DNA of 64,000 nucleotides from Pseudomonadota bacterium (GTDB lineage Bacteria > Pseudomonadota > Gammaproteobacteria > Burkholderiales > Burkholderiaceae_C): assembly GCA_018241225.1 (NCBI GenBank), contig JAFEEG010000019.1, forward strand, positions 62,001-126,000, in the 5' to 3' direction. A program made the position numbers and the translations under genes. Shown one piece after another: positions 15,917-24,922 of the stretch. The number at the start of each line of letters is the position of its first letter. Position 1 is the first letter of the stretch. The notes under the pieces were generated by a model. The model saw only the letters and a list, made by a program, of their open reading frames with translations. It had not been told where the DNA came from and made no database searches.

Positions 15917-17404
15917 ATGGGACCAATTTCGAAGACACACAAGGACACGGTCCTGCCCGATTTCGTACAACGTCATTTCCAGCGCGACGATGCTGAACAC
16001 AATCATCGGCAGATCTATCGAATCCTGCGCGAGGGCATCCGGCAGTCGGCCTACCCTGCCGGATCGCGTCTGCCGCCCAGCCGCGACATGGCATCGGCGC
16101 TGGGTGTGGCGCGCAACACCATCGTGCAGGTCTACGAGCAGCTGGCGCTCGAAGGCCTGGTGCATGCGGGCGTGGGGCGCGGAACCTATGTCAGCGCGCT
16201 GGCGCCTTCCTGTTCCGGCAGGCGCGGCGATGGACGGCCGCGGCAAGGCGCGCCGCTGTCCGGCAGGGGCCGCGACATCGTCAAGGGCGCGCGGGCCAGC
16301 CCGCTGCAATGGGGCGCCTTCACACCCGGCGTGCCCGAGGTGCGGATGTTCCCCGCGGCCATCTGGAGCCGGCTGCATTCGCAAGCCTGGCGCGATGTCG
16401 ATGCGACGCAGCTGAGCTATGCCACCGGTGCCGGCCACCCCGAGCTGCGCGAGGCCATTGCCGAGCACCTGCAGCACACGCGCGGCGTGGCCTGCTCGGC
16501 CGAGCAGGTGGTGGTGACCAGCGGCACGCAGCAGGCATTGCACCTGGTGTCGCACCTGCTCGCGGACCACGGCGACACGGTGTGGCTCGAAGACCCGGGC
16601 TACTGGGGCGCGCGCAGCGTGTTCCGTGCCGCGGGGCTGAACCTGCAGCCGGTATCGCTCGATTCGGAAGGGCTGGCGCCCACCGCATCGCAACGCGCAG
16701 CGCCGCCCCGGGTGATGTTCCTGTCGCCATCGCACCAATACCCCACAGGCGTGCTGATGAGCCATGGGCGCCGGCGCCAGCTGCTCGACTACGCCGCGGC
16801 GAACCGGGTGTGGATCGTCGAGGACGACTACGACAGCGAGTTCCGCTTTGCATCACGCCCCCTGCCCGCCCTGCAAGGCGCGGACGAACACGGCCGCGTG
16901 GTGTACCTGGGCACTTTTTCCAAGACGCTGTTTCCGTCGCTGCGCATCGCCTATCTCGTGCTGCCGCCAGAGCTGGTCGACAGCTTTTCCAGCGCGCTGG
17001 GCGAGCTGTTCCGCGAAGGCCAGACGATGCAGCAGGTGGTGCTGGCGCAGTTCCTGAGGCAGGGCCACTACGCGCGGCACATCCGCAAGATGCGGCTGGT
17101 CTACGGTGCGCGCCGGGCCGCGCTCATCGAGGAGATCGGCCGGCGCTTCGGCGTGGCCCTGCCGGTGTTTGGCGGCGAAGCCGGGCTGCACCTGGTGCTG
17201 GGCCTGCCGGCGAATGTCGACGACGAGGAGGTTGCACGCCAGGCGCTCGCGGCCGGCGTCATGACGCGGCCGCTATCGCTGTACTCGCTCAGGAAGCCGG
17301 CGCCCTGGCGCGGGCTGGTGCTGGGCTACGGCGCGGTGGCCGAGCACGAGATCCGCGCGAGCTTCGACAAGCTCGCGGGCGTGATCCAGCCGCACCTGGG
17401 CTGA
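15917..17404 (+). CDS. MocR/GabR-family transcription regulator (GntR HTH + aminotransferase domain)
   Basis: Regulator of 495 residues with a GntR winged helix at about 33-95 (RLPPSRDMASALGVARNTI, GRGTYVSAL), a linker rich in Gly/Arg/Pro at 95-130, and a class I aminotransferase domain to the end. The PLP lysine is kept: GTFSKTLFPS with Lys336, together with SHQYPTGV and VEDDYDSEFR. Such proteins sense PLP-amine adducts, as GabR does with GABA, and usually control the divergent operon. Start ATG at 15917 (MGPISK) was chosen; ATG at 15872 would run into the proposed operator. It is the only regulator beside the eight-gene operon, so it probably activates it in response to GABA or a related amine. 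Confidence 0.91.
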   Translation: MGPISKTHKDTVLPDFVQRHFQRDDAEHNHRQIYRILREGIRQSAYPAGSRLPPSRDMASALGVARNTIVQVYEQLALEGLVHAGVGRGTYVSALAPSCSGRRGDGRPRQGAPLSGRGRDIVKGARASPLQWGAFTPGVPEVRMFPAAIWSRLHSQAWRDVDATQLSYATGAGHPELREAIAEHLQHTRGVACSAEQVVVTSGTQQALHLVSHLLADHGDTVWLEDPGYWGARSVFRAAGLNLQPVSLDSEGLAPTASQRAAPPRVMFLSPSHQYPTGVLMSHGRRRQLLDYAAANRVWIVEDDYDSEFRFASRPLPALQGADEHGRVVYLGTFSKTLFPSLRIAYLVLPPELVDSFSSALGELFREGQTMQQVVLAQFLRQGHYARHIRKMRLVYGARRAALIEEIGRRFGVALPVFGGEAGLHLVLGLPANVDDEEVARQALAAGVMTRPLSLYSLRKPAPWRGLVLGYGAVAEHEIRASFDKLAGVIQPHLG

Positions 17405-17421
17405 CCCGCACGCGAAGCAGT

Positions 17422-18152
<731 letters not shown>

Positions 18153-18156
<4 letters not shown>

Positions 18157-18941
18157 TGGCTGGCCTCGTCTTCCTCGCGGCCCAGGTAGGCCTCGATCAC
18201 CTGCGGGTCGTTGCGGATCTGCTCGGGCCCGCCGCGCGCGATGATGCGACCGAAGTTGAGCACCGCGATGTGCTCGCACAGCCCCATCACGAAGCGCATG
18301 TCGTGCTCGATCATGAAGATGGTGTAGCCACGCGCGCTGATGTTTCGGATCTCGTGCATCAGGTCGGTCTTCTCGCTGGCATTCATGCCGGCCACCGGCT
18401 CGTCCAGCAGCAGCAGCTTGGGCTCGGTGGCCAGCGCCCGCGCGAGTTCGAGCTTGCGCTGCTCGCCGTACGACAGGTTGTCGGCCGCGTCGCTGGTCTT
18501 GTGGTCGAGCTTGACCCACGACAGCAACTCGCGGGCGCGCTCGCGCGCGCGGCGCTCCTCGCTGCGAAACAGCCCGCTGCCCGCCAGCAGGCCCAGCGGG
18601 CCATAGCGCATGTGCGCGTGCATGCCCACCATCACGTTTTCCAGCAGCGACATCTCCTTGAAGATGCGGATGTTCTGGAAGGTGCGCGCAATGCCGCTGC
18701 GCGTGATCTGGTGCGGCCGCATGCCGGCGATGTCGCGGCCCTCGAAGCGGATGGTGCCGCCGGTGGTGGGCAGCAGGCCGGTCGTGAGGTTGAACACCGT
18801 GGTCTTGCCGGCGCCGTTGGGGCCAATGAGCCCGAACACGCCGCCGCGCGGCACCTCCAGGTTCACTTCCTGCAGCACCTTCAGGCCGCCGAAGTGGCGT
18901 GACACGCCGTCGATCTGAAGCAGGGGGGAGGCCGTCGTCAT
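18153..18941 (-). CDS. livG: Branched-chain amino-acid ABC transporter ATPase
   Basis: First ATP-binding subunit of the Liv importer, 262 residues. Walker A is GPNGAGKTT, signature LSYGEQRKLELARAL, Walker B LLLLDEPVAGMN, followed by FMIEHDMRFVMGL, the LivG H-loop block. Its ATG overlaps the LivM stop and its stop overlaps the LivF start, so the three are translated in a chain. It would pair with LivF beneath the LivH/LivM membrane dimer in the inner membrane. Confidence 0.93.
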
Positions 18942-19816
18942 GCGCGTCCTCCCTGCTGCGTTCCCTTGCCCCGGCCGAACCATTGCCGCAGCCGCGCCGG
19001 GTCCCACAGGCCCTGCGGCAGGAACAGCACGATCACCACCAGGATGATGCCGTTGGCCACCAGCCGGAAATCGCCGAAGGGCCGCAGCACCTCGGGCAGC
19101 ACCGTGAGCAGCATGCCGCCCAGCACCGGACCGGCAAGGCTGTTGATGCCGCCCAGGATGGTCATGGTCAGGATGTCCACGCCGCGGTCGAAGCCGAACT
19201 CGCCGGGGCCGATGAAGAAGGTCAGGTGCGCGTTGAGCGTGCCCGCCAGGCCCGCGATGGCCGCGCCCAGCACGAAGGCCAGCATCTTGTGGCCGCCGAC
19301 GTCGATGCCCATCAGGCCCGCCGCCGTCTCGTCTTCCTTGATGGCCTCGAAGGCACGGCCCACCTTGGAGCGACGCATGCGCCAGAGCACGAAGAGCACC
19401 AGCACCAGCGCCAGCCCCACGTGCCACCACTCGGTGAGTTGCGGAATGCCGTTCAGGCCCAGCGCGCCGCCGGTCAGCGATTCGGCGTTGAGCGCGACGA
19501 TGCGCACCACCTCGCCGAAGGCCAGCGTCGCCATGGCCAGGTACACGCCCGACAGGCGCAGCACCGGCTTGCCGATGACGAAGGCGGCCAGTGCCGGCAC
19601 GGCCATGCCCCCCGCGACGGCCACCGGAAAGGGCACGCCGTAGTTCATCGTGAGAATGGCCGACGCATACGCGCCGATGCCCATGAAGGCCGCATTGGCC
19701 ATGGCCAGCATGCCGCAGGCCAGCGTGAGCCAGATCGACAGCGCCAACAGCGCGTTGATGCCCAGCGTGAGCACCAGGTTGCTGTAGACCAGCCAGAAGT
19801 TGTTGAGCGCTTCCAT
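18938..19816 (-). CDS. livM: Branched-chain amino-acid ABC transporter permease
   Basis: Membrane subunit LivM, 292 residues, with about eight to ten hydrophobic helices. GIGAYASAILTMNYGVPF is the conserved LivM block and GVYLAMATLAFGEVVRIV and SVKGNEIR-like AFEAIKEDETAAGLMGID the cytoplasmic coupling region. Start MEALNNFW at 19816 lies four bases after the LivH stop; the longer frame upstream is a shadow of livH. It forms the channel with LivH. Confidence 0.92.
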   Translation of the reverse strand: MEALNNFWLVYSNLVLTLGINALLALSIWLTLACGMLAMANAAFMGIGAYASAILTMNYGVPFPVAVAGGMAVPALAAFVIGKPVLRLSGVYLAMATLAFGEVVRIVALNAESLTGGALGLNGIPQLTEWWHVGLALVLVLFVLWRMRRSKVGRAFEAIKEDETAAGLMGIDVGGHKMLAFVLGAAIAGLAGTLNAHLTFFIGPGEFGFDRGVDILTMTILGGINSLAGPVLGGMLLTVLPEVLRPFGDFRLVANGIILVVIVLFLPQGLWDPARLRQWFGRGKGTQQGGRA

Positions 19817-19820
19817 GCCT

Positions 19821-20702
19821 TCAGACCTTGCGCTCTTGCAGCGTGCCGAACAGGCCCTTGGGCCGGGCCAGCAGCACCAGGAACAGCAGGCCGAAGGCCA
19901 CCGCGTCGCGCATGTTCGAGCCGATGTAGGCCACCGACAGCACCTCGGCAAAGCCCAGGAACAGCCCGCCCAGCATGGCGCCGCGGATGTCGCCCATGCC
20001 GCCCAGGATGATCACCGCGATGCCCTTGTGAAGCATGGGCTGGCCCATGAGCGGGAACACGGCGTTGGAATACAGGCCGATGAGAACGCCGGCCACGCCG
20101 CCCAGCGCGGCGGCGGCGAAGGAGGTCAGGTAGAACAGCCCCTCGACGTTCACGCCCACCAGGTAGGCCGCCTTGGGCGACTCGGCGATGGCGCGCAGCG
20201 CGCGGCCCAGTTGCGTGCGCTTGAGCGCCAGCATGAGCACCGCCATGAGCACGAAGGACAGCAGGATGATGCCCAGCTCCAGCCCCGTGACGTGCACGCC
20301 GGCCAGCGTCATTGGTTCGCTGGACACGCTGCCGTCCGGAAAGCGCCGGTTCTGCGCGCCGAACATGCCTTGCACGCCGTTGTTGAGGATGATCGCCACG
20401 CCGATGGTGGCGATCATCGGTACCAGGTGGGGCGCGTTGCGCTTGCGCAGCGGCCGCAGCACCAGGACGTCGATGACCAGGCCCAGCAGTCCGCAGAACA
20501 CGAAGGCGAACAGCAGCCCGCCCGCCAGCGGCATGTTCAGCCGCGACATGAACTGCTCGGCTGCGTAGGCGCCCACCATGAAGACCGCGCCGTGCGAGAG
20601 ATTGATGACGCCCAGTACCCCGAAGATAAGCGTGAAGCCCAGCGCGAAAAGCGCATAGACGCAGCCCAGGGACAGGGCATTGACGAGTTGTTGATCCAGC
20701 AC
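19821..20702 (-). CDS. livH: Branched-chain amino-acid ABC transporter permease
   Basis: Membrane subunit LivH, 293 residues, the usual length. The N terminus MLDQQLVNALSLGCVYALFALGFTLIFGVLGVINLSHG is characteristic, and GRALRAIAESPKAAYLVGVN is the coupling loop. The gene lies 22 bases after livK on the same strand. A conserved NNGVQGMFGAQNRRF segment sits in the periplasmic loop. Confidence 0.93.
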   Translation of the reverse strand: MLDQQLVNALSLGCVYALFALGFTLIFGVLGVINLSHGAVFMVGAYAAEQFMSRLNMPLAGGLLFAFVFCGLLGLVIDVLVLRPLRKRNAPHLVPMIATIGVAIILNNGVQGMFGAQNRRFPDGSVSSEPMTLAGVHVTGLELGIILLSFVLMAVLMLALKRTQLGRALRAIAESPKAAYLVGVNVEGLFYLTSFAAAALGGVAGVLIGLYSNAVFPLMGQPMLHKGIAVIILGGMGDIRGAMLGGLFLGFAEVLSVAYIGSNMRDAVAFGLLFLVLLARPKGLFGTLQERKV

Positions 20703-20724
20703 GATCGCGGTCCGATTCCCTTGC

Positions 20725-21876
20725 TTACTTCTCGATGACGAACGCGTTGCCCTTGGTCACGCTGACGATGGGCTTTTGCTGTGCGTCGTAGCCGGCCGGC
20801 TTGCCGGCCTTGTCGCTGACCTGGCGGAACTGGAAGGCGCCGGTGGCACCGGTCCACTTGACCGCGGGCAGCGCGTCGCGCAGCGCGGCGCGATCGGCCG
20901 GCAGCTTGCCCGAGAGCTTGGTGGCCTTCAGCGCCTGCGCGGCGATGTACATCGCGTCGTAGGCCTGCGCGGCGAACTGGTCGGGCGCTGCCTTGTACTT
21001 CTCGGTGTAGGCCTTGATGAACTTGCTGTTCTCGGGCGTGTCGTTGGCGGCCGACCAGGGGCTGCCCACGTACAGGTTGTCGGATGCACCCTTGGCCAGG
21101 TCGAACACCTTGACCGAGTTCATGCCGTTGCCGCCGATGAAGGGCACGTTCAGGCCCAGCTGGCGGGCCTGCACCATGATGGGCGCGCCCTCGGCCAGCA
21201 GGGCCGACAGCACCACCGCCTCGGCGCCGCTGGCCTTGATCTTGGTCAGCTGGGCCTTGAAGTCGACGTCGCCCTTGGCGAAGGTTTCGGTGGTCGTCAC
21301 CGGGATCTTCTGGTCTTCCAGCGCCTTCTTGAAGTTGTCGTAGCCGCTCTTGGTGAACACGTCGTCATTGCCGTAGAGCACGGCCACCTTCTTGAAGCCG
21401 GCCTTCTTCTCGGCGACCTTGATGGTCTCGGGCAGCACGTCCGCCTCGGTCACCGAGTTGCGGAAGACATAGTCGCCGATGGTGGTGATGCCGTCGGCCG
21501 TGTTGGAGGTACCGAAGGCCACGGTCTTGCCGGCCTGCGCGATCGGATCGGCGGCCTGCGCCGAGTTGGACAGGGTGGGGCCGAACACCATCAGCACCTG
21601 GTCCTGGAAGATCAGCTTCTTGAAGACGTTGATCGCCTCTTCCTTCTTGCCTTGCTCGTCGGCAACGACCAGCTCGATCTTGTTGCCGTTGATGCCACCG
21701 GCGGCGTTGATCTCGGCCGAGGCCAACTCGAAGCCGTTGCGGATGGCCACGCCGTACTGCGCGGCGCCACCAGACAGTGCCTCGGCAACGCCGATCTTGA
21801 TGTCGGCTGCGTGGGCGGCCGACAGCGCGCCTGCCGAGACGAGCGCTGCAACGAGCGCGCTCAGTGATTTCTTCAT
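20725..21876 (-). CDS. livK: Liv-type periplasmic amino-acid-binding protein
   Basis: Type 1 periplasmic binding protein that delivers ligand to LivHMGF, 383 residues. MKKSLSALVAALVSAGALSAAHA is a clear signal peptide, cut near AHA-AD. The mature protein opens with IKIGVAEALSGGAAQYG and holds VAFGTSNTADG and AVLYGNDDVFTKSGYD, typical of the LivJ/K fold. The ATG at 21876 has a good AGGAGA ribosome site six bases ahead; the open frame upstream lacks one. First gene of the operon. The 170-base gap upstream (21877-22046) must carry the promoter, though I could not pick a convincing -10/-35 pair. Confidence 0.92.
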   Translation of the reverse strand: MKKSLSALVAALVSAGALSAAHAADIKIGVAEALSGGAAQYGVAIRNGFELASAEINAAGGINGNKIELVVADEQGKKEEAINVFKKLIFQDQVLMVFGPTLSNSAQAADPIAQAGKTVAFGTSNTADGITTIGDYVFRNSVTEADVLPETIKVAEKKAGFKKVAVLYGNDDVFTKSGYDNFKKALEDQKIPVTTTETFAKGDVDFKAQLTKIKASGAEAVVLSALLAEGAPIMVQARQLGLNVPFIGGNGMNSVKVFDLAKGASDNLYVGSPWSAANDTPENSKFIKAYTEKYKAAPDQFAAQAYDAMYIAAQALKATKLSGKLPADRAALRDALPAVKWTGATGAFQFRQVSDKAGKPAGYDAQQKPIVSVTKGNAFVIEK

Positions 21877-22005
21877 GGAAGTCTCCTGGGGATTGCGGCC
21901 GGGTGAACCAGCCAAAGCGGGATGTGTCGATTCTCGCCGAGCAGGCAATACCTCACTCGGCCGGGGCCAAGATCATAAGGGGGTGCCCGCACGTCCCAGG
22001 TGCAC

Positions 22006-22023
22006 GCGGCCCGCACGGGCCGC
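22006..22023 (-). terminator. Possible hairpin after fahA
   Basis: GCGGCCC (22006-22012) and GGGCCGC (22017-22023) form a perfect seven-pair stem around a GCAC loop, about 25 bases past the fahA stop. There is no T-tract, so it would be a weak or Rho-assisted stop before the liv promoter. Confidence 0.4.
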
Positions 22024-22046
22024 GGCAATGTCGGGATGCGGCCTGC

Positions 22047-23315
22047 CTAGCGCAGGACCGTGCCCACGGCCTCGCCCAGCCCGATGCGCACCGCGCCATC
22101 GCGCTCGCACCAGCCGCGCAGGATGAGCGTGTCGCCGTCTTCCAGGAAGGTGCGCTTCTCGCCATTGGGCAGCTCGATGGCCTGCTTGCCGCCCAGCGTG
22201 AGCTCCATCAGCGAGCCTGCGGCATCCGGCGTGGGACCGGACAGGGTGCCCGAGCCGAACAGGTCGCCCGGCTGCAGGTTGCAGCCGTTGATGGTGTGGT
22301 GGGCCACCAGCTGCGCGGCGGTCCAGTAGGCCGCCTCGGCCACGCGGCCCTTCGTCAGGCGATGCGGCGCCGCGCCGGCCTCGCGCATCTTCGCCGTCTG
22401 GATCAGCACTTCCAGCGTGATGTCGAGCTGGCCGCGTTCGCGGTTGCCGGGCGAGTCCAGATAGGGCAGCGGCTGCGGTTCGCCCGCAGCGCGCACGAAG
22501 GGCGCGCGAAACGGCGCCAGCGCCTCCATGGTCACGATCCAGGGCGACACGGTGGAGGCGAAATTCTTCGACAGGAAGGGCCCCAGCGGCTGGTATTCCC
22601 AGGCCTGGATATCGCGCGCCGACCAGTCGTTGAACAGGCCCACGCCGAACAGATGGGCTTCGGCTTCGGCCATGGGCACGCTCTGCCCCATCGCGTTGCC
22701 CGCACCGACGTAGAAGCCCAGCTCCAGCTCGTAGTCCAGGCGCTTGCAGGGACCGAAGCTGGGCTCGGCCGCATCGGGCGCCTTGGTCTGGCCGTGCGGT
22801 CGCTTGAAGTCCTGCCCGCTGACCACGATGGAGCTGGCGCGGCCGTGGTAGCCGATGGGCACCCACTTGTAGTTGGGCATCAACGGCTGGTCGGGACGGA
22901 ACAGCTTGCCGATGGTGGTGGCATGGTGGATGCCGGTGTAGAAGTCGGTGTAGTCGCCCACCTTGCAGGGCACCGTGTATTCGCACGCGGACTGCGGCGC
23001 CAGCGCCTTGGACCATGCGCCCTGCTCGCTGCTGCCTTCGCGCAGGCCGTCGGACAGGCGCTTGCGCAGAGCCTGGCGTTGCTGCGGCGTGGCGGCCATC
23101 AGCGTGTTCATGTCGTCGGTGTCGACGATGCCTGCCGCGCGCAGGTCCAGCACCTGGTCGCCAATGGCCACGCCAATGCGCCAGCCGCCTTGGCTGCCGG
23201 CCGGGCGAAAGCGCCCGAAGGGCAGGTTCTGGATCGGGAATTCGCAGCCGGCCTGGTTGGCGACTGCGACCCAGCTCTTGAGCTTGGGGTCGTGGGTGGC
23301 GTCGATGTCGTACAT
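22047..23315 (-). CDS. fahA: Fumarylacetoacetase
   Basis: Hydrolyses fumarylacetoacetate to fumarate and acetoacetate, the last step of homogentisate degradation. The 422 residues match the bacterial and mammalian enzyme. Calcium/active-site features are present: DYTDFYTGIHHA (Asp and His), RLDYELELGFYVG (two Glu ligands), FNDWSARDIQAWEYQPLGPF (Asp ligand) and NGCNLQPGDLFGSGT. The gene starts 28 bases after hmgA on the same strand and is the last gene of the aromatic operon. Maleylacetoacetate isomerase, needed between the two steps, is not in the window. Confidence 0.95.
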   Translation of the reverse strand: MYDIDATHDPKLKSWVAVANQAGCEFPIQNLPFGRFRPAGSQGGWRIGVAIGDQVLDLRAAGIVDTDDMNTLMAATPQQRQALRKRLSDGLREGSSEQGAWSKALAPQSACEYTVPCKVGDYTDFYTGIHHATTIGKLFRPDQPLMPNYKWVPIGYHGRASSIVVSGQDFKRPHGQTKAPDAAEPSFGPCKRLDYELELGFYVGAGNAMGQSVPMAEAEAHLFGVGLFNDWSARDIQAWEYQPLGPFLSKNFASTVSPWIVTMEALAPFRAPFVRAAGEPQPLPYLDSPGNRERGQLDITLEVLIQTAKMREAGAAPHRLTKGRVAEAAYWTAAQLVAHHTINGCNLQPGDLFGSGTLSGPTPDAAGSLMELTLGGKQAIELPNGEKRTFLEDGDTLILRGWCERDGAVRIGLGEAVGTVLR

Positions 23316-23343
23316 GGCTATCTCTTGATCTTGCAGATGAATC

Positions 23344-24669
23344 TCAGGCGCTCTTGAACTGGTCCTTCAGGCCCGCCCAGCAGTCGGCATAGTCGGTATC
23401 GAGCGACGGGCTGTTCAGGGCGGATGCCGTGGGAATGAAGCGCATGCGGCTCTCGAACATGAAGGCCAGCGTGTTGTCCAGCTTCTGCGGCTTCAGGTCG
23501 GCATGGCTGGCCTTGTCGAAGGCTTCCTCGTCAGGGCCGTGCGGCACCATGGCGTTGTGCAGGCTGGCACCGCCGGGCTTGAAGCCGCCCGGCTTGGCGT
23601 CGTACTCGCCATACACCAGGCCCATGAACTCGCTCATCACGTTGCGGTGGTACCAGGGCGGACGGAAGGTGTCTTCCATGACCAGCCAGCGCGGCGGGAA
23701 GATGACGAAGTCGCAGTTGGCCGTGCCGGGCGTGTCGCTGGGCGAGGTGAGCACGGTGAAGATGGACGGATCGGGATGGTCGAAGCTGATCGAGCCGATG
23801 GTCATGAAGTTGGCCGTGTCGTACTTCACCGGCGAGAGGTTGCCGTGCCAGGCCACCACGTTGAAGGGCGAGTGGCTGGTGGGCGCGCTCCAGAAGCGGC
23901 CGCCGAACTTCTTGACCAGCTCGTAGGCCACCTTGCCGTCGCTTTCGGCATGCTCGTAGGCCGCCACCGGCGCCTGGAAGTCGCGCGCATTGGCCAGGCC
24001 GTTGGAGCCGATGGGGCCCAACTCGGGCAGACGGAACTGCGCACCGTAGTTCTCGCACAGGTAACCGCGCGACGGACCGTCGGGCAGCGCCACCTTGAAC
24101 ACCACGCCGCGCGGCACCAGGGCGATTTCGCCGGGCTTGATCTCCAGCACGCCCATCTCGCTGGTGATGACCACGCGCCCTTGCTGCGGCACGAACAGGA
24201 TCTCTCCATCGGCGTTGACGAAGGCGCGCTTTTCCATCGAGCGGCCGGCCATGTAGATGTGCGCCGCCACGCCCTGCTGCGCGTCGGCGTCGCCGTTGGC
24301 ACACACGGTGTGCACGCCGTCCACGAAGTCGATGTCGGCCAGATTGGCGGGCATGGGCGAAGGGTGCCAGCGCATCGGCTCGGGCGGCACGGCAATGGCG
24401 CGGTCGCCACCGGTGTGCCAGTGCGGCTGCGCGTAGGGCTGGTAGCGGCCCGCCACCACCGAAGGCTGGCGCCGGTACAGCCAGCTGCGGCGGTTCTCGT
24501 GGCGCGGCGCGGTGAAGGCCGAGCCCGAGACCAGCTCGGGGTACAGGTCGAACGGCGCGCGCTGCGGGCTGTTGCGGCCCTGCGGCAGCGCACCGGCCAC
24601 CGCTTCGCTGGCGTACTCGTTGCCGAAGCCGCTCTGGTAGCGGCGCTCCATGGTGTGTGACGAACTCAT
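23344..24669 (-). CDS. hmgA: Homogentisate 1,2-dioxygenase
   Basis: Non-haem Fe(II) ring-cleavage dioxygenase converting homogentisate to maleylacetoacetate, 441 residues. [13 protein letters not shown] is the conserved N terminus. The iron ligands are visible in [12 protein letters not shown] (His and Glu) and [13 protein letters not shown] (His), following the [20 protein letters not shown] block. Start ATG 24669 gives [10 protein letters not shown] with GGGAGC upstream; the frame further upstream is a shadow. It lies between the DUF2783 gene and fahA. Substrate would come from tyrosine via 4-hydroxyphenylpyruvate or from hydroxyphenylacetates through the FAD hydroxylase in the same operon. 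Confidence 0.95.
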   Translation of the reverse strand: MSSSHTMERRYQSGFGNEYASEAVAGALPQGRNSPQRAPFDLYPELVSGSAFTAPRHENRRSWLYRRQPSVVAGRYQPYAQPHWHTGGDRAIAVPPEPMRWHPSPMPANLADIDFVDGVHTVCANGDADAQQGVAAHIYMAGRSMEKRAFVNADGEILFVPQQGRVVITSEMGVLEIKPGEIALVPRGVVFKVALPDGPSRGYLCENYGAQFRLPELGPIGSNGLANARDFQAPVAAYEHAESDGKVAYELVKKFGGRFWSAPTSHSPFNVVAWHGNLSPVKYDTANFMTIGSISFDHPDPSIFTVLTSPSDTPGTANCDFVIFPPRWLVMEDTFRPPWYHRNVMSEFMGLVYGEYDAKPGGFKPGGASLHNAMVPHGPDEEAFDKASHADLKPQKLDNTLAFMFESRMRFIPTASALNSPSLDTDYADCWAGLKDQFKSA

Positions 24670-24704
24670 GCTTCTTGCTCCCGGGATGAAATGGAGAAAA
24701 CGAC

Positions 24705-24908
24705 TCAGGCCTCGCGCGCCGCGGCCAGCGCCTCGCGCAGTACGGGCAGCGATCCGATGTGATTGGCCAGCAGCAGCACAAGGCGCGCGTTGAGCGCGTG
24801 GCTTTGCTCGGTGTCCAGGCCTTGGTGGGCTTCGATGAGCGCTTCGTAGAAGTCGTCGGGCGACTCCAGGTGCGCGTCGGTGATCAGGTGCTGTTGTGGT
24901 GTGCTCAT
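24705..24908 (-). CDS. DUF2783 small protein
   Basis: A 67-residue acidic, helical protein ([31 protein letters not shown]...) with no signal or membrane segment. It matches what I recall as DUF2783, a short family that usually follows FAD-dependent aromatic hydroxylases in Burkholderiales. It starts 14 bases after the hydroxylase stop and 35 bases before hmgA. Function unknown; a helper of the hydroxylase is the obvious guess. Confidence 0.75.
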   Translation of the reverse strand: MSTPQQHLITDAHLESPDDFYEALIEAHQGLDTEQSHALNARLVLLLANHIGSLPVLREALAAAREA

Positions 24909-24922
24909 GGCAAGTCCTTGGC